This document shows, piece after piece, positions 10,700 to 22,243 of a stretch of 64,000 nucleotides of DNA. The first letter of the stretch is position 1, and each line of letters starts with the position of its first letter. The notes under the pieces are model-generated. The model saw nothing but the letters and a program-made list of their open reading frames with translations, was not told the DNA's origin and did not search any database. Source of the DNA: Ichthyophis bannanicus (Eukaryota > Chordata > Amphibia > Gymnophiona > Ichthyophiidae); contig CM066031.1 of the NCBI GenBank assembly GCA_033557465.1, forward strand, positions 1,667,184,800 through 1,667,248,799. The letters run 5' to 3'. The translations under genes were made by a program, and so were the position numbers.

Positions 10700-10878
10700 G
10701 TCTTAAGAATATAAGAACATAAGAAATGCCATACTGGGTCAGACCGAGGTCCATCAAGCCCAGTATCCTGTTTCCAACAGTGGCCAATCTAAGTCATATG
10801 TACCTAGCAGTATTCCCAACAGACACAGGTTCCACAATGCTTGTACTGGGTCAAGCATTGATTATCCTGGGTCCCTTT

Positions 10879-13719
10879 TTAATAATGGTTTATGGACCTT
10901 TCCTCCAGGAACTTGTCCAAACCTTTTTTAAACCCAGCTACACTAACAGCTCTTACTACATCCTCCGGTAACAAATTCCAGAGTTTGATTACCCGTTGAA
11001 TGAAAAAATATTTTCTTGTATTTGTCTTAAATAGTTTACCCTGTAGCTTCATTACATGTCCCCTAGTCTTTCTATATTCTGATAGCGTAAACAATCGATC
11101 TACGTTTACCCATTCCACTCCATTCATTAATTTATAGACCTCTATCATATCTCCCCTCAGCCGTCTATTTTCCAGGTTGAAGAGCCCTAACCTTTGTAGC
11201 CTCTCATCATAGGAGTAGCATTCCATCCCCTTTACCATTTTGGTGGCTCTTCTCTGTACTTTTTCTAAAAGGCTATATCCTTTTTAAGATACGGTGACCA
11301 GAATTGCACACAATATTCAAGGTGCGGTCGTACCATGGAGCGATACAGAGGCATTATAATATCCTTTGTTTTGTTCTCCATTCCTTTCCTTATGATACCT
11401 AGCATTCTATTTGCTTTCTTGGCCGCCGCTGCACACTGGGCGGAGGGTTTTAACATGTTATCCACGATGACTCCTAAATCTTTTTCCTGGGTGGTAGTTC
11501 CCAATGTGGAACCTTGCATCGTGTAACCATAGTGTGGGTTGTTCTTTCCTAGGTGCATAACTTTGCACTTGTCCACATTAAATTTCATCTGCCATTTGGA
11601 TGCCCAGTCTTCCAATTTATCCAGATCCTCCTGCAGTTTTCCACAGTCCTCTTGGGTTTTAACAACTTTAAACAGTTTTGTATCGTCTGCAAATTTGATA
11701 ACCTCACTAGTTATTCCCTTTTCTAGGTCATTTATGAATATGTCAAAAAGTAGCGGACCCAGTACAGATCCCTGGGGTACTCCACTATTCACCTTTTTCC
11801 ATTGGGAATATTGGCCATTTAGCCCTACCCTCTGCTTTCTATCTTTTAACCAGTTCCCGATCCACAATAGTACACTGCCTCCTATCCCATGACTTCTTAG
11901 TTCTGCCAAAAGTCTCTGATGAGGGACCTTGTCAAAGGCTTTCTGAAAGTCCAGATACACTATATCAACTGACTCACCTTTGTCTACCTGTTTATTCACA
12001 CCTTCAAAAAAACATATCAGATTAGTAATGCAAGATCTTCCTTGTCTAAAGCCATGTTGGCTGTCTCCCATTAGGCCATGACTATCTACATGCTCTGTAA
12101 TTTTGTTCTTTTTGATGGTTTCTACCATTTTCCCCGGTACTGACGTCAGGCTCACCGGTCTGTAATTTCCCGGGTCACCCCTGGAACCCTTTTTAAAAAT
12201 TGGCGTTACATTGGTGACCCTCCAATCTTCAGGTACTACAGATGATTTTAATGAAAATTCACAGATTACCAATAGCAGGTCTGCAATCTCATATTTCAGT
12301 TCTTTCAACACTCTTGGATGTATACCATCCGGTCCAGGTGATTTGCTACTATTCAGTTTATCAAATAGTTGTAATACACCTTCCCGGTGTAGTGATATTT
12401 CTCTCAATTCCTCTGCAATATCACCTTTAAATACCACTTCAGTCTTGGGTAACATCCCTACATCTTCCTCAGTAAAGACCGAAGCAAAGAATTCATTCAG
12501 TCTCTCCGCTATAGCCTTGTCTCCTCTTACTGCCCCTTTTACCCCTCTATCATCTAACGGTCCAATTGACTCTCTCACAGGTCTTTTGCTACGAATGTAC
12601 TTAAAGTCTTTATTTCATGTTTTTGCTTCTGTAGCAAGTTCCTTCTCAAATTCTCGCTTTGCCTGCCTTATCAATGCTTTGCATTTAACTTGCCAGTGCT
12701 TGTGCTGTTTCCAGTTTTCGTCATTTGGCTCTTTTTTCCATTTCCTGAAAGATGCTTTTTTGGCAGCAACAGCCTCTCTGACCTCACCTTTAAACCATGC
12801 TGGCAGTTTTTTGGACTTTCTTCCACTTTTCTTAATGTGTGGAATACAGCTGGTCTGGGCTTCGAGGTTAATATTTTTTAATAACACCCAAGCTTGCTGT
12901 AAGTCTTTAACCTTTGCAACCTCTCCTTTTAGTTTTTTCTTAACTATATTCCTCATTTTATCATAGTCTCCCTTTCGAAAGTTAAAAGATAGTACTGTGG
13001 ATTTCTTTACTTTCCCTCCTCCACTAATTAAATCAAATACGATCATGCTATGATCACTATTGCCAAGTGGTCCCAACACCCTTATTTCTTGCACCAGATC
13101 TGGTGTTCCACTAAGGACTAGGTCCAGTATGGCTTCCCCTCTGGTTGGTTCATGAACCAGCTGCTCCAAGAAGCAGTCATTTATTTCATTTAGAAACTTT
13201 ATCTCCCTAGCATGTCCTGCCGTGACACTGACCCAGTCGATACTGGGGTAATTGAAATCACTCATTATTACTACTCTGCTGTAACTTTTGTTAGCTTCCT
13301 TGATTTCTTTGAGCATTTTATCATCCATTTATTCATTCTGGCCAGGCGGTCGATAGTACACCCCCACTGCCATCACCTTCCCCTTCATACATGGAATTTC
13401 AATCCATAGAGATTCTATAGCAAATTTTGTTTCCTGCAAAACTTTAATCCTTTCTGACTCAATGCCCTCTCTAACAGAGCGCAACACCTCCAACAATTTG
13501 ATCAGTTCTATCATTACGATATAGTTTGTATCCAGGAATCACAGTGTCCCACTGGTTATCCTCCTTCCACCATGTCTCTGAGATTGCAATCATATCTAAC
13601 CTCTCATTTAGTGCTATATATTCTAACTCTCCCATCTTAGTGTTTAGACTTCTAGCATTTGCATACAAGCATTTTAGAGACTGTATTTTATTCATATTAA
13701 TCTGGCTATTGGTAGGCAT
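10879..13719 (-). pseudogene. CR1-A ORF2 (endonuclease and reverse transcriptase), broken
   Basis: Endonuclease: LKCLYANARSLNTKMGELEY, ISETWWKEDN, then GVYYRPPGQNE, VVIMSDFNYPSIDW and GNSDHSMIVFDL. RT at 11265-12578: NYRPVSLTSVPGKMVE, VYLDFQKAFDKVPHQRL, SGVPQGSVLGPLLF and the catalytic FADD (KFADDTKLF) near 11690. The C terminus ([18 protein letters not shown]) is at 10879-11238. Damage: a TAA replaces a Gln codon after GQNE (near 13329), an in-frame stop lies at 12615, and frameshifts occur near 13500 and 11270. Lengths and motifs otherwise match the CR1 family. Confidence 0.85.
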
Positions 13720-13864
13720 GGATAATTTGGAATCCTTACACTGTCTGCACCGTACTCAAGGGCATTTGGGCTACTATACTCTTTTTTGGAACCTCACTGC
13801 TTTTGGTAGTATCCTTCAAGGATACCTTCTTCCGAACCATCCGCTCTTGGGCGACTGTTGGCTT

Positions 13865-14078
13865 TCCCCTATTTTCTAGTTTAAAAGCTTCTCTATCTCC
13901 TTTTTAAAGGTTAATGCCAGCAGTCTGGTTCCACCCTGATTAAGGTGAAGCCCATCCCTTTGGAAGAGCCCCTCCTTTCCCCAGAATGTTCCCCAGTTCC
14001 TAACAAATCCAAAACCCTCATCCTTGCACCATCGTCTCATCCACGCATTGAGACTCCAGAGCTCTGCCTGCCTTTTGG
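13865..14078 (-). pseudogene. CR1-A ORF1 esterase, C-terminal remnant
   Basis: On the minus strand this reads the end of the SGNH-hydrolase-like ORF1: the WMRQWCKDEGFGFVRNWG block and the DGLHLNQ-type His loop, ending in TFKKEIEK-like residues. The rest of ORF1 is missing through 5' truncation at 14078. Compare CR1-C 32929-33567, where the domain is nearly complete. Confidence 0.7.
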
Positions 14079-14084
14079 GTCTTA

Positions 14085-16120
14085 TTGCTTATATGGATAC
14101 CTAGGTACCGGATGCTCTCCCAAGCCCATTTAAAGGGATATTTCTTACTCAACCGATCTTGTACAACTCCAGGGACCGCCAAATTTAAAATTTCCGATTT
14201 AGTCCAATTAATTGTGAACCCCTTTAGCCTCCCATACTCTTCCAATTCCCACATTAGTATTGGAATGCTTACTCTGGGTCGGGCCATGCTTAGAATAATG
14301 TCATCCGCAAACATCAAAATCTTATATGCCGTCCTCCCTACCCTTATTCCCCATATATCCTTCCATTCTCTCACCCGCTGTGCAAAGGGTTCCAATGCTA
14401 TTGCAAAAAGCAGCGGTGATAGGGCCATCCCTGCCTAGTTCCCCTCCCCTGTTCAAAAAAGCTCGAATGGGCCCCATTCACCCGCACACAAGCTTTGGGC
14501 TGATCATACAATGTCTTCACCCATGCTAAAAACTCCTTCCCCAACCCCATTTTCTCCAATACCTGGAATAGAAAAGGCCAGGACACCTGATCAAAAGCCT
14601 TTTCTGCGTCTAGTGACACGAGTAAGGCCTCCTCCCCACTCTGTTCTACGGACCAGAAAATATTAAGAACCTTTCTAATATTATCAGCAACTTGCCTACC
14701 GGGGATGAAGCCCGCTTGATCTGGGTGTATCAATTTCCCTATAATCTTATTTAACCTCATGGTGAGTATCTTAGCTAACCAGTTAGTGTCCAGATTGAGC
14801 AGTGAGATGGGTCTATAAGATGTGCACTCTTGTGGATCCTTCCCCTCTTTGTGTATGACCATTATACCCGCCCACCCCATTGTGCCCACTAATTTCCCTC
14901 CCTCCCTTGTTTGGCTGAATAATGTCACCAGGGGCATGGTTAAGAGGTTCTCAAATCGTCTATAAAATCGCACTGTTAGCCCATCAAGCCCCGGTGCCTT
15001 CTCTAATTTTAACTGCTTAATTGCCCTCTGCACCTCCTGTTCTTGTATAGGCCTACCTATTTCCTCTTGCTCCCCCTCCTCCAGTGTCATCAAGTCTATA
15101 GAGTCAAGGTAGCTTTTTACTCTCTCCTCCTGTGGGGAGTCCCTGGCTTTGTACAGCTCCTGGTAATATTCCTTAAAAGCCTCTCTGATTTCCCCATCCT
15201 TAGTTACTAGGGCCCCTCCCTTCTTGCGGACTCGGATGATGTGCGAGCGCAGCTTTCTCTGTTTCAGCCTCTGCACCAGATATCTCCCTGCTTTTTGCCC
15301 CCCTCAAAAACCTCCTGCCTCAAGAGCTGCATTCTATACTGTATCTTTTCTGCCTGCAGCTCATTTAACTGTGCTCTCACTGCCAGCACCTGCCTCCTAT
15401 AGTTTCCCATCTGCCCTTGCCCATCTAAGTCTTCCAGTTCCATCAATGCCCTCAGAACCCCCTCCCTGCTCTCTTTTCTTCTTGATCCGCATCCCCCATT
15501 TAATTAACACTCCTCGCACCACTGCCTTGTACCCGTCCCATACTCCTCCCCACGTAACCTCCCCAGTACCATTAATTTTAAAGTACTCCCGGGTTTCCCT
15601 CTCTATGTCTTCTTGAACCCGCCCATCTTCCAACAATGATTCATTGAGCCTCCAGAACTGTATTTCTTTCCCTTCGTCCTCCATTTGCAAACTTACCACC
15701 ACTGGTGCATGGTCAGACCATGTAATAGATTCCATTTCTGCCCCCATAATCTGCCCCCTCACCTCTTTGGAAACCCAGATGGCATCTATGCGTGAGTAGG
15801 ACCCGTGTACCAGGGAAAAATATGAAAATTGTCTCCTCCCGGGATGTTGTAGTCGCCATGCATCAATCAAATAGTGCTGCACGACAAATTCTCGGTATCT
15901 GTTCCTATCCGCCCGCTTGCCCACCCTTGTCCCTGTAGCGTCCCTAGCTGGATTCCACGTAAGATTAAAGTCTCCTCCGCAAATAAGAATTCCTTCCCCA
16001 AGTTTACTCACATCCTCGTTCAGTTTTGTCCAGAATTCACACTGGGCTCCTGTTGGGGCATATACATTCACAATACAGTACCACAGATTCCCCACTTTCA
16101 ACTGCACTAAGACATATCTT
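14085..16120 (-). pseudogene. L1-A ORF2, endonuclease C-half and reverse transcriptase
   Basis: Starts beside CR1-B with YVLVQLKVGNLW, then NVYAPTGAQ, GGDFNLTWNP, SRIDAIWVS and SDHAPVVVSL (endonuclease, 15397-16116). The RT follows at 14398-15276 (KAPGLDGLTVRFY, YRPISLLNLDTNW, SLDAEKAFDQVSWPFL, GTRQGWP) and 14085-14428 (SPLLFAIALEPFAQ, catalytic FADDIILS, RYLGIHIS). Frameshifts near 15440, 15280 and 14430 break it. GCP in the usual GTRQGCPLSPLLF block reads GWP and is followed by the frameshift. Confidence 0.85.
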
Positions 16121-17916
16121 AAGAACATAAGAACATATGATATGCCATACTGGGTCAGACCAAGGTCCATCAAGCCCAGTATTCCGTTTCCAACAGTGGC
16201 CAATCTAGGTCATATGTACCTAGCAGTTTCCCCAAGAGACACAAGTTCCACAATGCTTGTACTGGGTCAAGCATTGATATCTTCGGTCCCTTCTTAATAA
16301 TGGTTTATGGACCTTTCCTCCAGGAACTTGTACAAACCTTTTTTAAACCCAGCTACACTAACAGCCTTTACTACATCCTCCGGTAACAAATTCCAGAGTT
16401 TGATTACACGTTGAGTGAAAAAATATTTTCTTTTATTAGTCTTAAATAGTTTACCCTGTAGCTTCATTGCATGTCCCCTAGTCTTTCTATATTCTGATAA
16501 GGTAAACAATCGATCTACGTTTACCCGTTCCACTCCATTCATTAATTTATAGACCTCTATCATATCTCCCCTCAGCCGTCTCTTTTCCAGGTTAAAGAGC
16601 CCTAACCTTTTTAGCCTTTCTTCATAGGAGTATCCTTCCATCCCCTTTACCATTTTGGTGGCTCTTCTCTGTACCTTTTCCAAAATTGCTATATCCTTTT
16701 TAAGATACGGCGACCAGAATTGCACACAATATTCAAGGTGCGGTCTCACCATGGAACGATATAGAGGCATTATAATATATTTTGTTTTATTTTCCATTCC
16801 TTTCCTTATCATACCTAGCATTCTATTTGCTCTCTTGGCCGCCGCTGGCACACTGGGCCGAGGGTTTTTAACATGGTATCCACAATGACGCCTAAATCTA
16901 TTTCCTGGGTGGTGGTTCCTACTGTGGAACCTTGCATCGTGTAACCATAGTTTGGGTTGTTCTTCCCTAGGTGCATAACCTTGCACTTGTCCACATTAAA
17001 TTTCATCTGCCATTTTGATGCCCAGTCTTCCAATTTATCAAGATCCTCTTGCAATTTTTCACAATCCTCTTGGGTTTTAACAACTTTAAATAGTTTTGTG
17101 TCATCTGCAAATTTGATAACCTCACTCGTTATTCCACTTTCCAGGTCATTTATGAATATGTCAAAAAGCAGCGGACCCAGCACAGATCCCTGGGGTACAC
17201 CACTATTCACCTTTCTCCATTGGGAAAATTGGCCATTTAGCCCTACCCTCTGCTTTCTATCTTTTAACCAGTTCCTGATCCACAATAGTACATTGCCTCC
17301 TATCCCATGACTCTTTAGTTTTGCCAAAGGTCTCTGATGAGGGACCTTGTCAAAGGCTTTCTGAAAGTCCAGATACACAATATCAACCGACTCACTTTTG
17401 TCCACCTGTTTATTCACTCCTTCAAAAAACATAACAGATTAGTAAGACAAGATCTTCCTTGTCTAAAGCCATGTTGGCTGTCTCCCATTAGGTTGTGACT
17501 ATCTACATGCTGAGTAATTTTATTCTTTATGATGGTTTCTTCTACCATTTTTCCCGGTACTGACGTCAGGCTCACCGGTCTGTAGTTTCCCGGATCACCT
17601 CTGGAACCCTTTTTAAAAATTGGTGTTACATTGGCGATCCTCCAATCTTCAGGTATTAGAGATGATTTTAATGATAGTTCACAGATTACTAATAGCAGGT
17701 CTGCAATCTCATATTTCAGTTCTTTCAACACCCTTGGATGTATACCATCCGGCCCAGGTGATTTGCTACTCTTCAGTTTATCTAATAGTTGTAAGACATC
17801 TTCCCGATGTATCGATATTTCCTTCAATTCTTCCGCACCTTTAAATACCACTTCAGTCATGGGTAACATCCCTACATCTTCCTCAGTAAAGACCGAAGCA
17901 AAGAATTCATTCAGTC
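16121..17916 (-). mobile_element. CR1-B: 5'-truncated CR1 LINE inserted in L1-A endonuclease
   Basis: Shares the CR1-A 3' end ([34 protein letters not shown] tail) and RT. Truncated at 17916 in the linker before the RT (RLNEFFASVFTEED). TCTT flanks it on both sides (16117-16120, 17917-17920). Collapsing this duplication gives DKAGR-YVLVQL, a continuous L1 endonuclease frame. The RT retains FADD (about 17090) but has frameshifts near 16850 and 17420 and a lost codon pair (KGAEELKE) relative to CR1-A. Confidence 0.85.
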
Positions 17917-17920
17917 TCTT

Positions 17921-18195
17921 CCTGCCTTATCCCTTACAATAGAACGCACCTGCATCTTTAATCTGGTAGCCAACAGTATAGCAACTCCCCCTTTTTTCTT
18001 CTCTACAATGTTAGAAGCATGGATACATACCCCATAGCCCCTGGGCTTGACCAGATGCTCTGTTGTTTTTGTCAGATGCGTTTCCTGAATCAGCACTATC
18101 TCCGCCTTTTGGCGAGCAAGCTCTGTCGACAGTTTCTGTCATTTAAATGGTGAGTTTAGTCCCTTTACGTTTAATATAACTATTTTTAATTCACC
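17921..18195 (-). pseudogene. L1-A ORF2, endonuclease N terminus
   Basis: On the minus strand: KIVILNVKGLNSPFK, a TGA stop, QKLSTELARQKAEIV, then LIQETHLTKTTEHLV and GGVAILLATRL to DKAGR. These are the first catalytic blocks of the APE-type endonuclease (N in LNVKG, E in QETH). No clear ATG precedes it. Confidence 0.8.
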
Positions 18196-18757
18196 CTTTC
18201 TTCCATTCCCCCCTTTCTCTTCCAGCCCTTCCAATGTGACCCTTAACCCCCCTCCCCCTTCCCTTTTATACCCCCCCCCCGTCCTCCCCACCTCACCTAC
18301 CCTTCCCCCCTCTCATAAAGAGAGATTCATCTTCCATTATGATGACTGATTATCAGGCCATGCCTGTCTATACCCCTCCATTCCACATCCCCCCTCTATC
18401 TCTACACTACCCTCCCAAGGAAATCCCTTACTGACACTATCCGAGCTACCTGTCCCCAGCCCCAACCCCTTTGTCCTGCCCTCTCCAACTCCCCCTCCTA
18501 TCCTTTATGTGTACATCCCCATCCATCATCCCCTTCCCATCCCCCCTTTACTCTTATTCATTAATCCGTTTCCACCCACCACTTATCGACATACCACAAC
18601 ATTATCAGAGAGAGAGAAAAAAAACCCAACACATTACATCTGAACACTGCACACAATGTCCTCTCTTTCAGCCAGCTCTTTTCTCCGCCACTTGCGCTCC
18701 TTGACTCTCTCTATTTAGCCTTGCCAGTCGTCTGCCTGCCGCTGGAATTCTGTGCCA
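18196..18757 (-). other. L1-A inter-ORF spacer
   Basis: About 560 bp between ORF1 and ORF2, strongly C-rich on the plus strand (CCCCCCCCCC run at about 18271) and therefore G-rich in the L1 RNA. No gene seen. L1-B has a comparable G-rich spacer. Confidence 0.6.
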
Positions 18758-19748
18758 TCACTTGGCCATCTTTGATGAATTGGATGACGATGCATTTGTT
18801 GTCAGCGGTCCAGTTGAGGAGCTGTCCCTCTCCGGTAGGTTAGGTAGACCCAGTTCTTTCAGCACCTTCCAGGCTTCCTCTTCAGTCTGTACCTGTCTCA
18901 ACTTTCCCTTGGCAGTTATCAGTAAACCGAATGGGAACAACCATTTATATCTTATGTCCTCTCTGTGCAAATAGGCCATCACCTCCTTAAGGTTACATCG
19001 ATGCAGCAATGTTCCCATGGAGAGGTCTTGAAAAATCTCCAGTGGATGTTCGTCCCAGGTGAACTGCCGTGCTTTCCTCGCCATGCTCAGTAGCCGTTCT
19101 TTGGTCTTAAAAGAGCCCAGGCACACGACTATATCTCTTGGCTTATTGTCTCTTACCGGGCCTAAGCCCCTGTGTGCGCACTCTATTTGCGAGAGTTCTA
19201 TCGTATTATCCTCCTCTGAATCCGCGGTCATTATCAAGGATCTGAAGATTTTAACAATCACTTCTTCACAATTTTGGTATTTAGATTCCTCTGGGAGGCA
19301 CCGTACACGTAAGTTACATCTCAGAGATCTATCTTCCAGATCTTCGACTTTCACCTGCTGCATCTCTTGAGCCCGTTTAAGGTCCTCCCAACCTTTTTGT
19401 AACTCGTAAATCTCCTCCCCTTGTTGCTCCATCTGAGTCTCTATTTCTTCCACAATTTCCAATATCCACAATATCTTGCCTCAAAGATTGTATGGACTCC
19501 TTGAGTTCACATGTCACCCCACCAATGTCCATCTTAATCTCATCTTTCAGCCCTGTGAGCCATTCTTTCAGCTTCACTGCTCCTCCTGGACTGTAGCTCT
19601 GCTCCAGCTCCTCTGCCAGTTCATTGGGTTCCTCAGGCTGTCTTCGGTCCTCTTTTTCCCCCTCTTTTCCTCCTTTAACTGTGACATAGGGAGAGCGAAA
19701 GTCTGCCAGCTTCTTCCGTGCTGTCAGGCCTCCTTTGTTTTTTTCCAT
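18758..19748 (-). pseudogene. L1-A ORF1 (coiled-coil/RRM RNA-binding protein), one frameshift
   Basis: Starts at ATG 19748 (MEKNKGGLTARKKLADF). An acidic, glutamate-rich region leads into a coiled coil (EEIETQMEQQGEEIYELQKG). The RRM core begins at LEDRSLRCNLRVRCLPEE and is followed by the C-terminal domain (IECAHRGLGPV, ARKARQFTWDEHPLEIFQDL). These are the three parts of an L1 ORF1 protein, which binds the element RNA and trimerises. A frameshift near 19470 separates the N-terminal part from the rest. Confidence 0.85.
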
Positions 19749-20698
19749 ACTGTCACTGGGCCGCTAACAAGTTTGCACGTTGGTTCTTGAGTCCTCTTTC
19801 CCTTGCTGTCTCTTCCACCCTCTTAAGCTGCTAGCAGACCCCTTTTGCCGGGTCAGATGCGATTCACTAGGGCAGTTCTGTACTTTGTTCCCCCGTACTG
19901 GAGCTGGTCCTTCTCTCTGCTACAGGTTCAGTTCCTCTCGCCCTCCAGGGTTTTACTCTGCTCCCCTTCTCACCTTGCTCACCAGGTCGCTCCTCCCAGC
20001 TCCTAGGCACTCATCAGCTGTTCACCGCTGCTCCACCGGTCTGCTATCCTCTCCCGCTGTTGCTAGCTCACTCTGGGCTCGGGCCTCCACTCTCCAAAGA
20101 TCCCCAGCTGTATCGCCGCCACTTCTCCTCTCTCCAAAGCTCTGTTCTGGTCCTCTGTGCTCCCCCGCTTTCAGAGCCGGCCCGCTCGACGAGCCACCGC
20201 TCGTACACCTCCTCTTGCAACTCAGGAATATCTGCTCCCTCACGCTGCTCCCTTTAGCAGGTCCCGGCTGTCTCTCTGCCGCCGATCCACCACGTGATCT
20301 TAACTCCAGCAGCGATATAAAGAGCTTTACCGGTGGCTACACTCTTATATGGGGACTCCTGCTCCCACTCCCGGCCTTCAGCCGCCACTCCTTTGCTGCT
20401 CCGCTTATTCTCTTTCTCACCGCCTTGTCTGGCTCTCGCTCTCCTATGGCCCAGGCTGCTTCTCTCCCCCACCAGGTGCTCCGCTGTGCCTTCCTCTCAC
20501 CGGCCCGATCGCCGCCTGGAGCCCACCGATTCCGCCACTCACTACCTCCTTCTGCTGCCCTTTAGTTCTGCTTTACTGCCTCCTCATTCCACCTTGTTAT
20601 GGTGCCTCATTGTTTTTTTTTTCTTTTTTAGTGCAGGCTTTGGCGGAGGAGCTTGGTTCTCACACCGCCATATCACCCGATGACATCACCAGAACTTC
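19749..20698 (-). promoter_or_regulatory. L1-A 5' UTR, CpG-rich
   Basis: About 950 bp between the ORF1 start and the right target duplication, GC- and CpG-rich with a strongly pyrimidine-rich plus strand. Such regions act as internal RNA polymerase II promoters in L1 elements. The extreme 5' end carries GATATGGCGG on the minus strand, a GATGGCGG-like site reminiscent of YY1 sites near L1 5' ends; this is suggestive only. Confidence 0.55.
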
Positions 20699-20712
20699 AG
20701 CACCATACTTTT
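20699..20712. repeat. Right target-site duplication of L1-A
   Basis: AGCACCATACTTTT, identical to 8834-8847. It flanks the 5' end of L1-A and shows that the LINE is not 5'-truncated. Confidence 0.85.
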
Positions 20713-21235
20713 AAGAACTTGTGGAAAAGGAAAAAGGCCCTGGAAGGTTTACAGATCTCCTGTAAGATGGAGTGCTCCTGTGTTTTTTTGCCTTGGTGGA
20801 GTCTCAGACAGCTGTAGGGAAGAGGCCACTATAGATATGGGCCACCAATTCATCCCCGACACCCCAACAGCACCCCCAACACACCCTGTGCAGTCCGAGA
20901 CTACTGGGAGCTCTAACCCAGCCACCTGATAGGCCAACAAGCTGCTAACAAATGTAAATAAAGTAAGACTGTAAATAACTGTAAATAAATGACAAGTTTT
21001 GTACATAGTTATAAGTACCAGCCATACCGTTGAATGTTGTAGCGACAAAGGGCTCAGACTGTATATAGTTGCCCCAGTTATAAATCCAAGTTACGTCACC
21101 TGTTCAATGTAAGTACAATGCAGGTCCTTCCTGCATTGTACAAGGAAATGTTAATTGTAAACCGCACTGATTTTAAAGAGCACGGTATAGAAAAGTTTTT
21201 AAATAAATACATTTAAATAAAAATAAACAGATCAC
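20713..21235 (+). repeat. DIRS relic remainder, then a short L2-type 3' tail
   Basis: 20713 to about 20770 continues the sequence interrupted by L1-A. The rest leads into an L2-type tail at about 21155-21235 on the plus strand: ACCGCACTGAT, a short loop, CACGGTATA, then AAATAAATA-type repeats. The sequence before the tail resembles the 3' UTRs at 39480-39693 and 55840-56028. No ORF is supported. Confidence 0.5.
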
Positions 21236-21393
21236 GTGGTGTGGTGAGCTGGGGAAGACGTGAGTCACCTTAGCTCCGGGCCCCCCTCCACCTACCGTTA
21301 TTTTATGGCCGTGAAGCGAGGAGATAACCACTAATTATCAGTTCTGAGGGCTTGGTGACCGATTTCCGCACTTCTTTTGGGGAGAACTGTACG

Positions 21394-22243
21394 ATGGCAG
21401 CATCGGTGAAGGCCGGGAGACGCGAGAAGGACCGGCTGTCAGGGCAGCCGAAAATGGCGGAATCCCCGACGAAAGCGAGTACAGCGGCTTCCCCCACAAT
21501 GACCGAGGAAATCTTGGCTGCGGTTACAGCGGCACTCTCCTTACAGTTTGAAACCCTGCATGCCAAAATGGACACAATTCAGGGCTCACTAACTGCCCTA
21601 GGTACTAGGGTGCAGGAGGCAGAGGGCCGAATAGAGCAGACCGAGGAGGAGGTGGCGACTCTGAAGCGCGAACTACACATGCTACAGACTGAAGCCAAGG
21701 CCCAAGCATTGAAACTCGACGATCTGGAGAACAGATCCAGACGTAATAACTTGCGTTTGCTGGGCATTGCCGAATCTATTCTCGACAAAGACCTCCGAAC
21801 CTATGTGGAAGCTTTGGCTGTTTCGTTGATGGACGGGGAAGAAGGGAATGCCCGATAGTTGTAGACAGGGCCCATCGTGTAGGGCCGAAACCACAAACAT
21901 CAAGTGCCCGACCCAGAGTAGTCCTGGCCCGCTTTTTGTATTACACACAGAAGGAAGCCATCCTGAAAGCAGCGCGGCAGAAAGGCACTGTGGAGCGTGG
22001 GAACATGAAGATCCGCATAGCGCCAGACTACTCGGCTGCGCTGAGCCAGCGGCGTAAAGCGTATGCCCCATTATGTCAACGCCTGATCGAGGCTAATGTG
22101 CGGTTCCACGTGCAGTACCCTGCCAAGCTCCATGTGCTCCACCAGGGAAACCCATCGCGTGTTTGATGCAGCTTCAGAGGCCAGCTCATACGTGGAGCAA
22201 GTGCTTTCTACCTTAACAGCGAACAACCGCGAACAGGCCCCAT
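21394..22243 (+). pseudogene. L1-B ORF1 (coiled-coil/RRM protein), two frameshifts
   Basis: ATG at 21394 (MAASVKAGRREKDRL). A coiled coil (VQEAEGRIEQTEEEVATLKREL) precedes the RRM core (LDDLENRSRRNNLRLLGIAE). The frame shifts near 21845, after which PIVVDRAHRVGPKPQ and FLYYTQKEAILKAARQK continue the C-terminal domain. It shifts again near 22160 (GNPSRV to VFDAASEASS) and ends at 22243. The domain order is the same as in L1-C ORF1. Confidence 0.8.

Larger units (their letters stand above)
10706..14078 (-). mobile_element. CR1-A: 5'-truncated CR1 LINE inserted in L1-A ORF2
   Basis: The minus strand encodes the end of the ORF1 esterase region, a complete endonuclease/RT region and the CR1 3' UTR, ending in TTCTTATGTTCTTA-type repeats. 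GTCTTA flanks it on both sides (10700-10705, 14079-14084). Collapsing the duplication restores the L1 frame (HIS-NKTAALYQ), which confirms the boundaries. The 5' end is truncated inside ORF1. Confidence 0.85.
8848..20698 (-). mobile_element. L1-A: full-length L1-clade LINE carrying two CR1 insertions
   Basis: A perfect 14-bp target-site duplication bounds this 11.85-kb block. Removing CR1-A (3373 bp plus 6-bp TSD) and CR1-B (1796 bp plus 4-bp TSD) leaves about 6.7 kb: a CpG-rich 5' region, ORF1, ORF2, a 3' UTR and a short A-rich tail. This is a full-length L1. Its ORFs carry frameshifts and stops, so it is older than L1-B and L1-C. Confidence 0.9.

Noticed and set aside
12211..12966. 251-codon plus-strand ORF opposite CR1-A
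   Set aside because: Antisense shadow of the CR1 RT/endonuclease; serine- and phenylalanine-rich with no domain.
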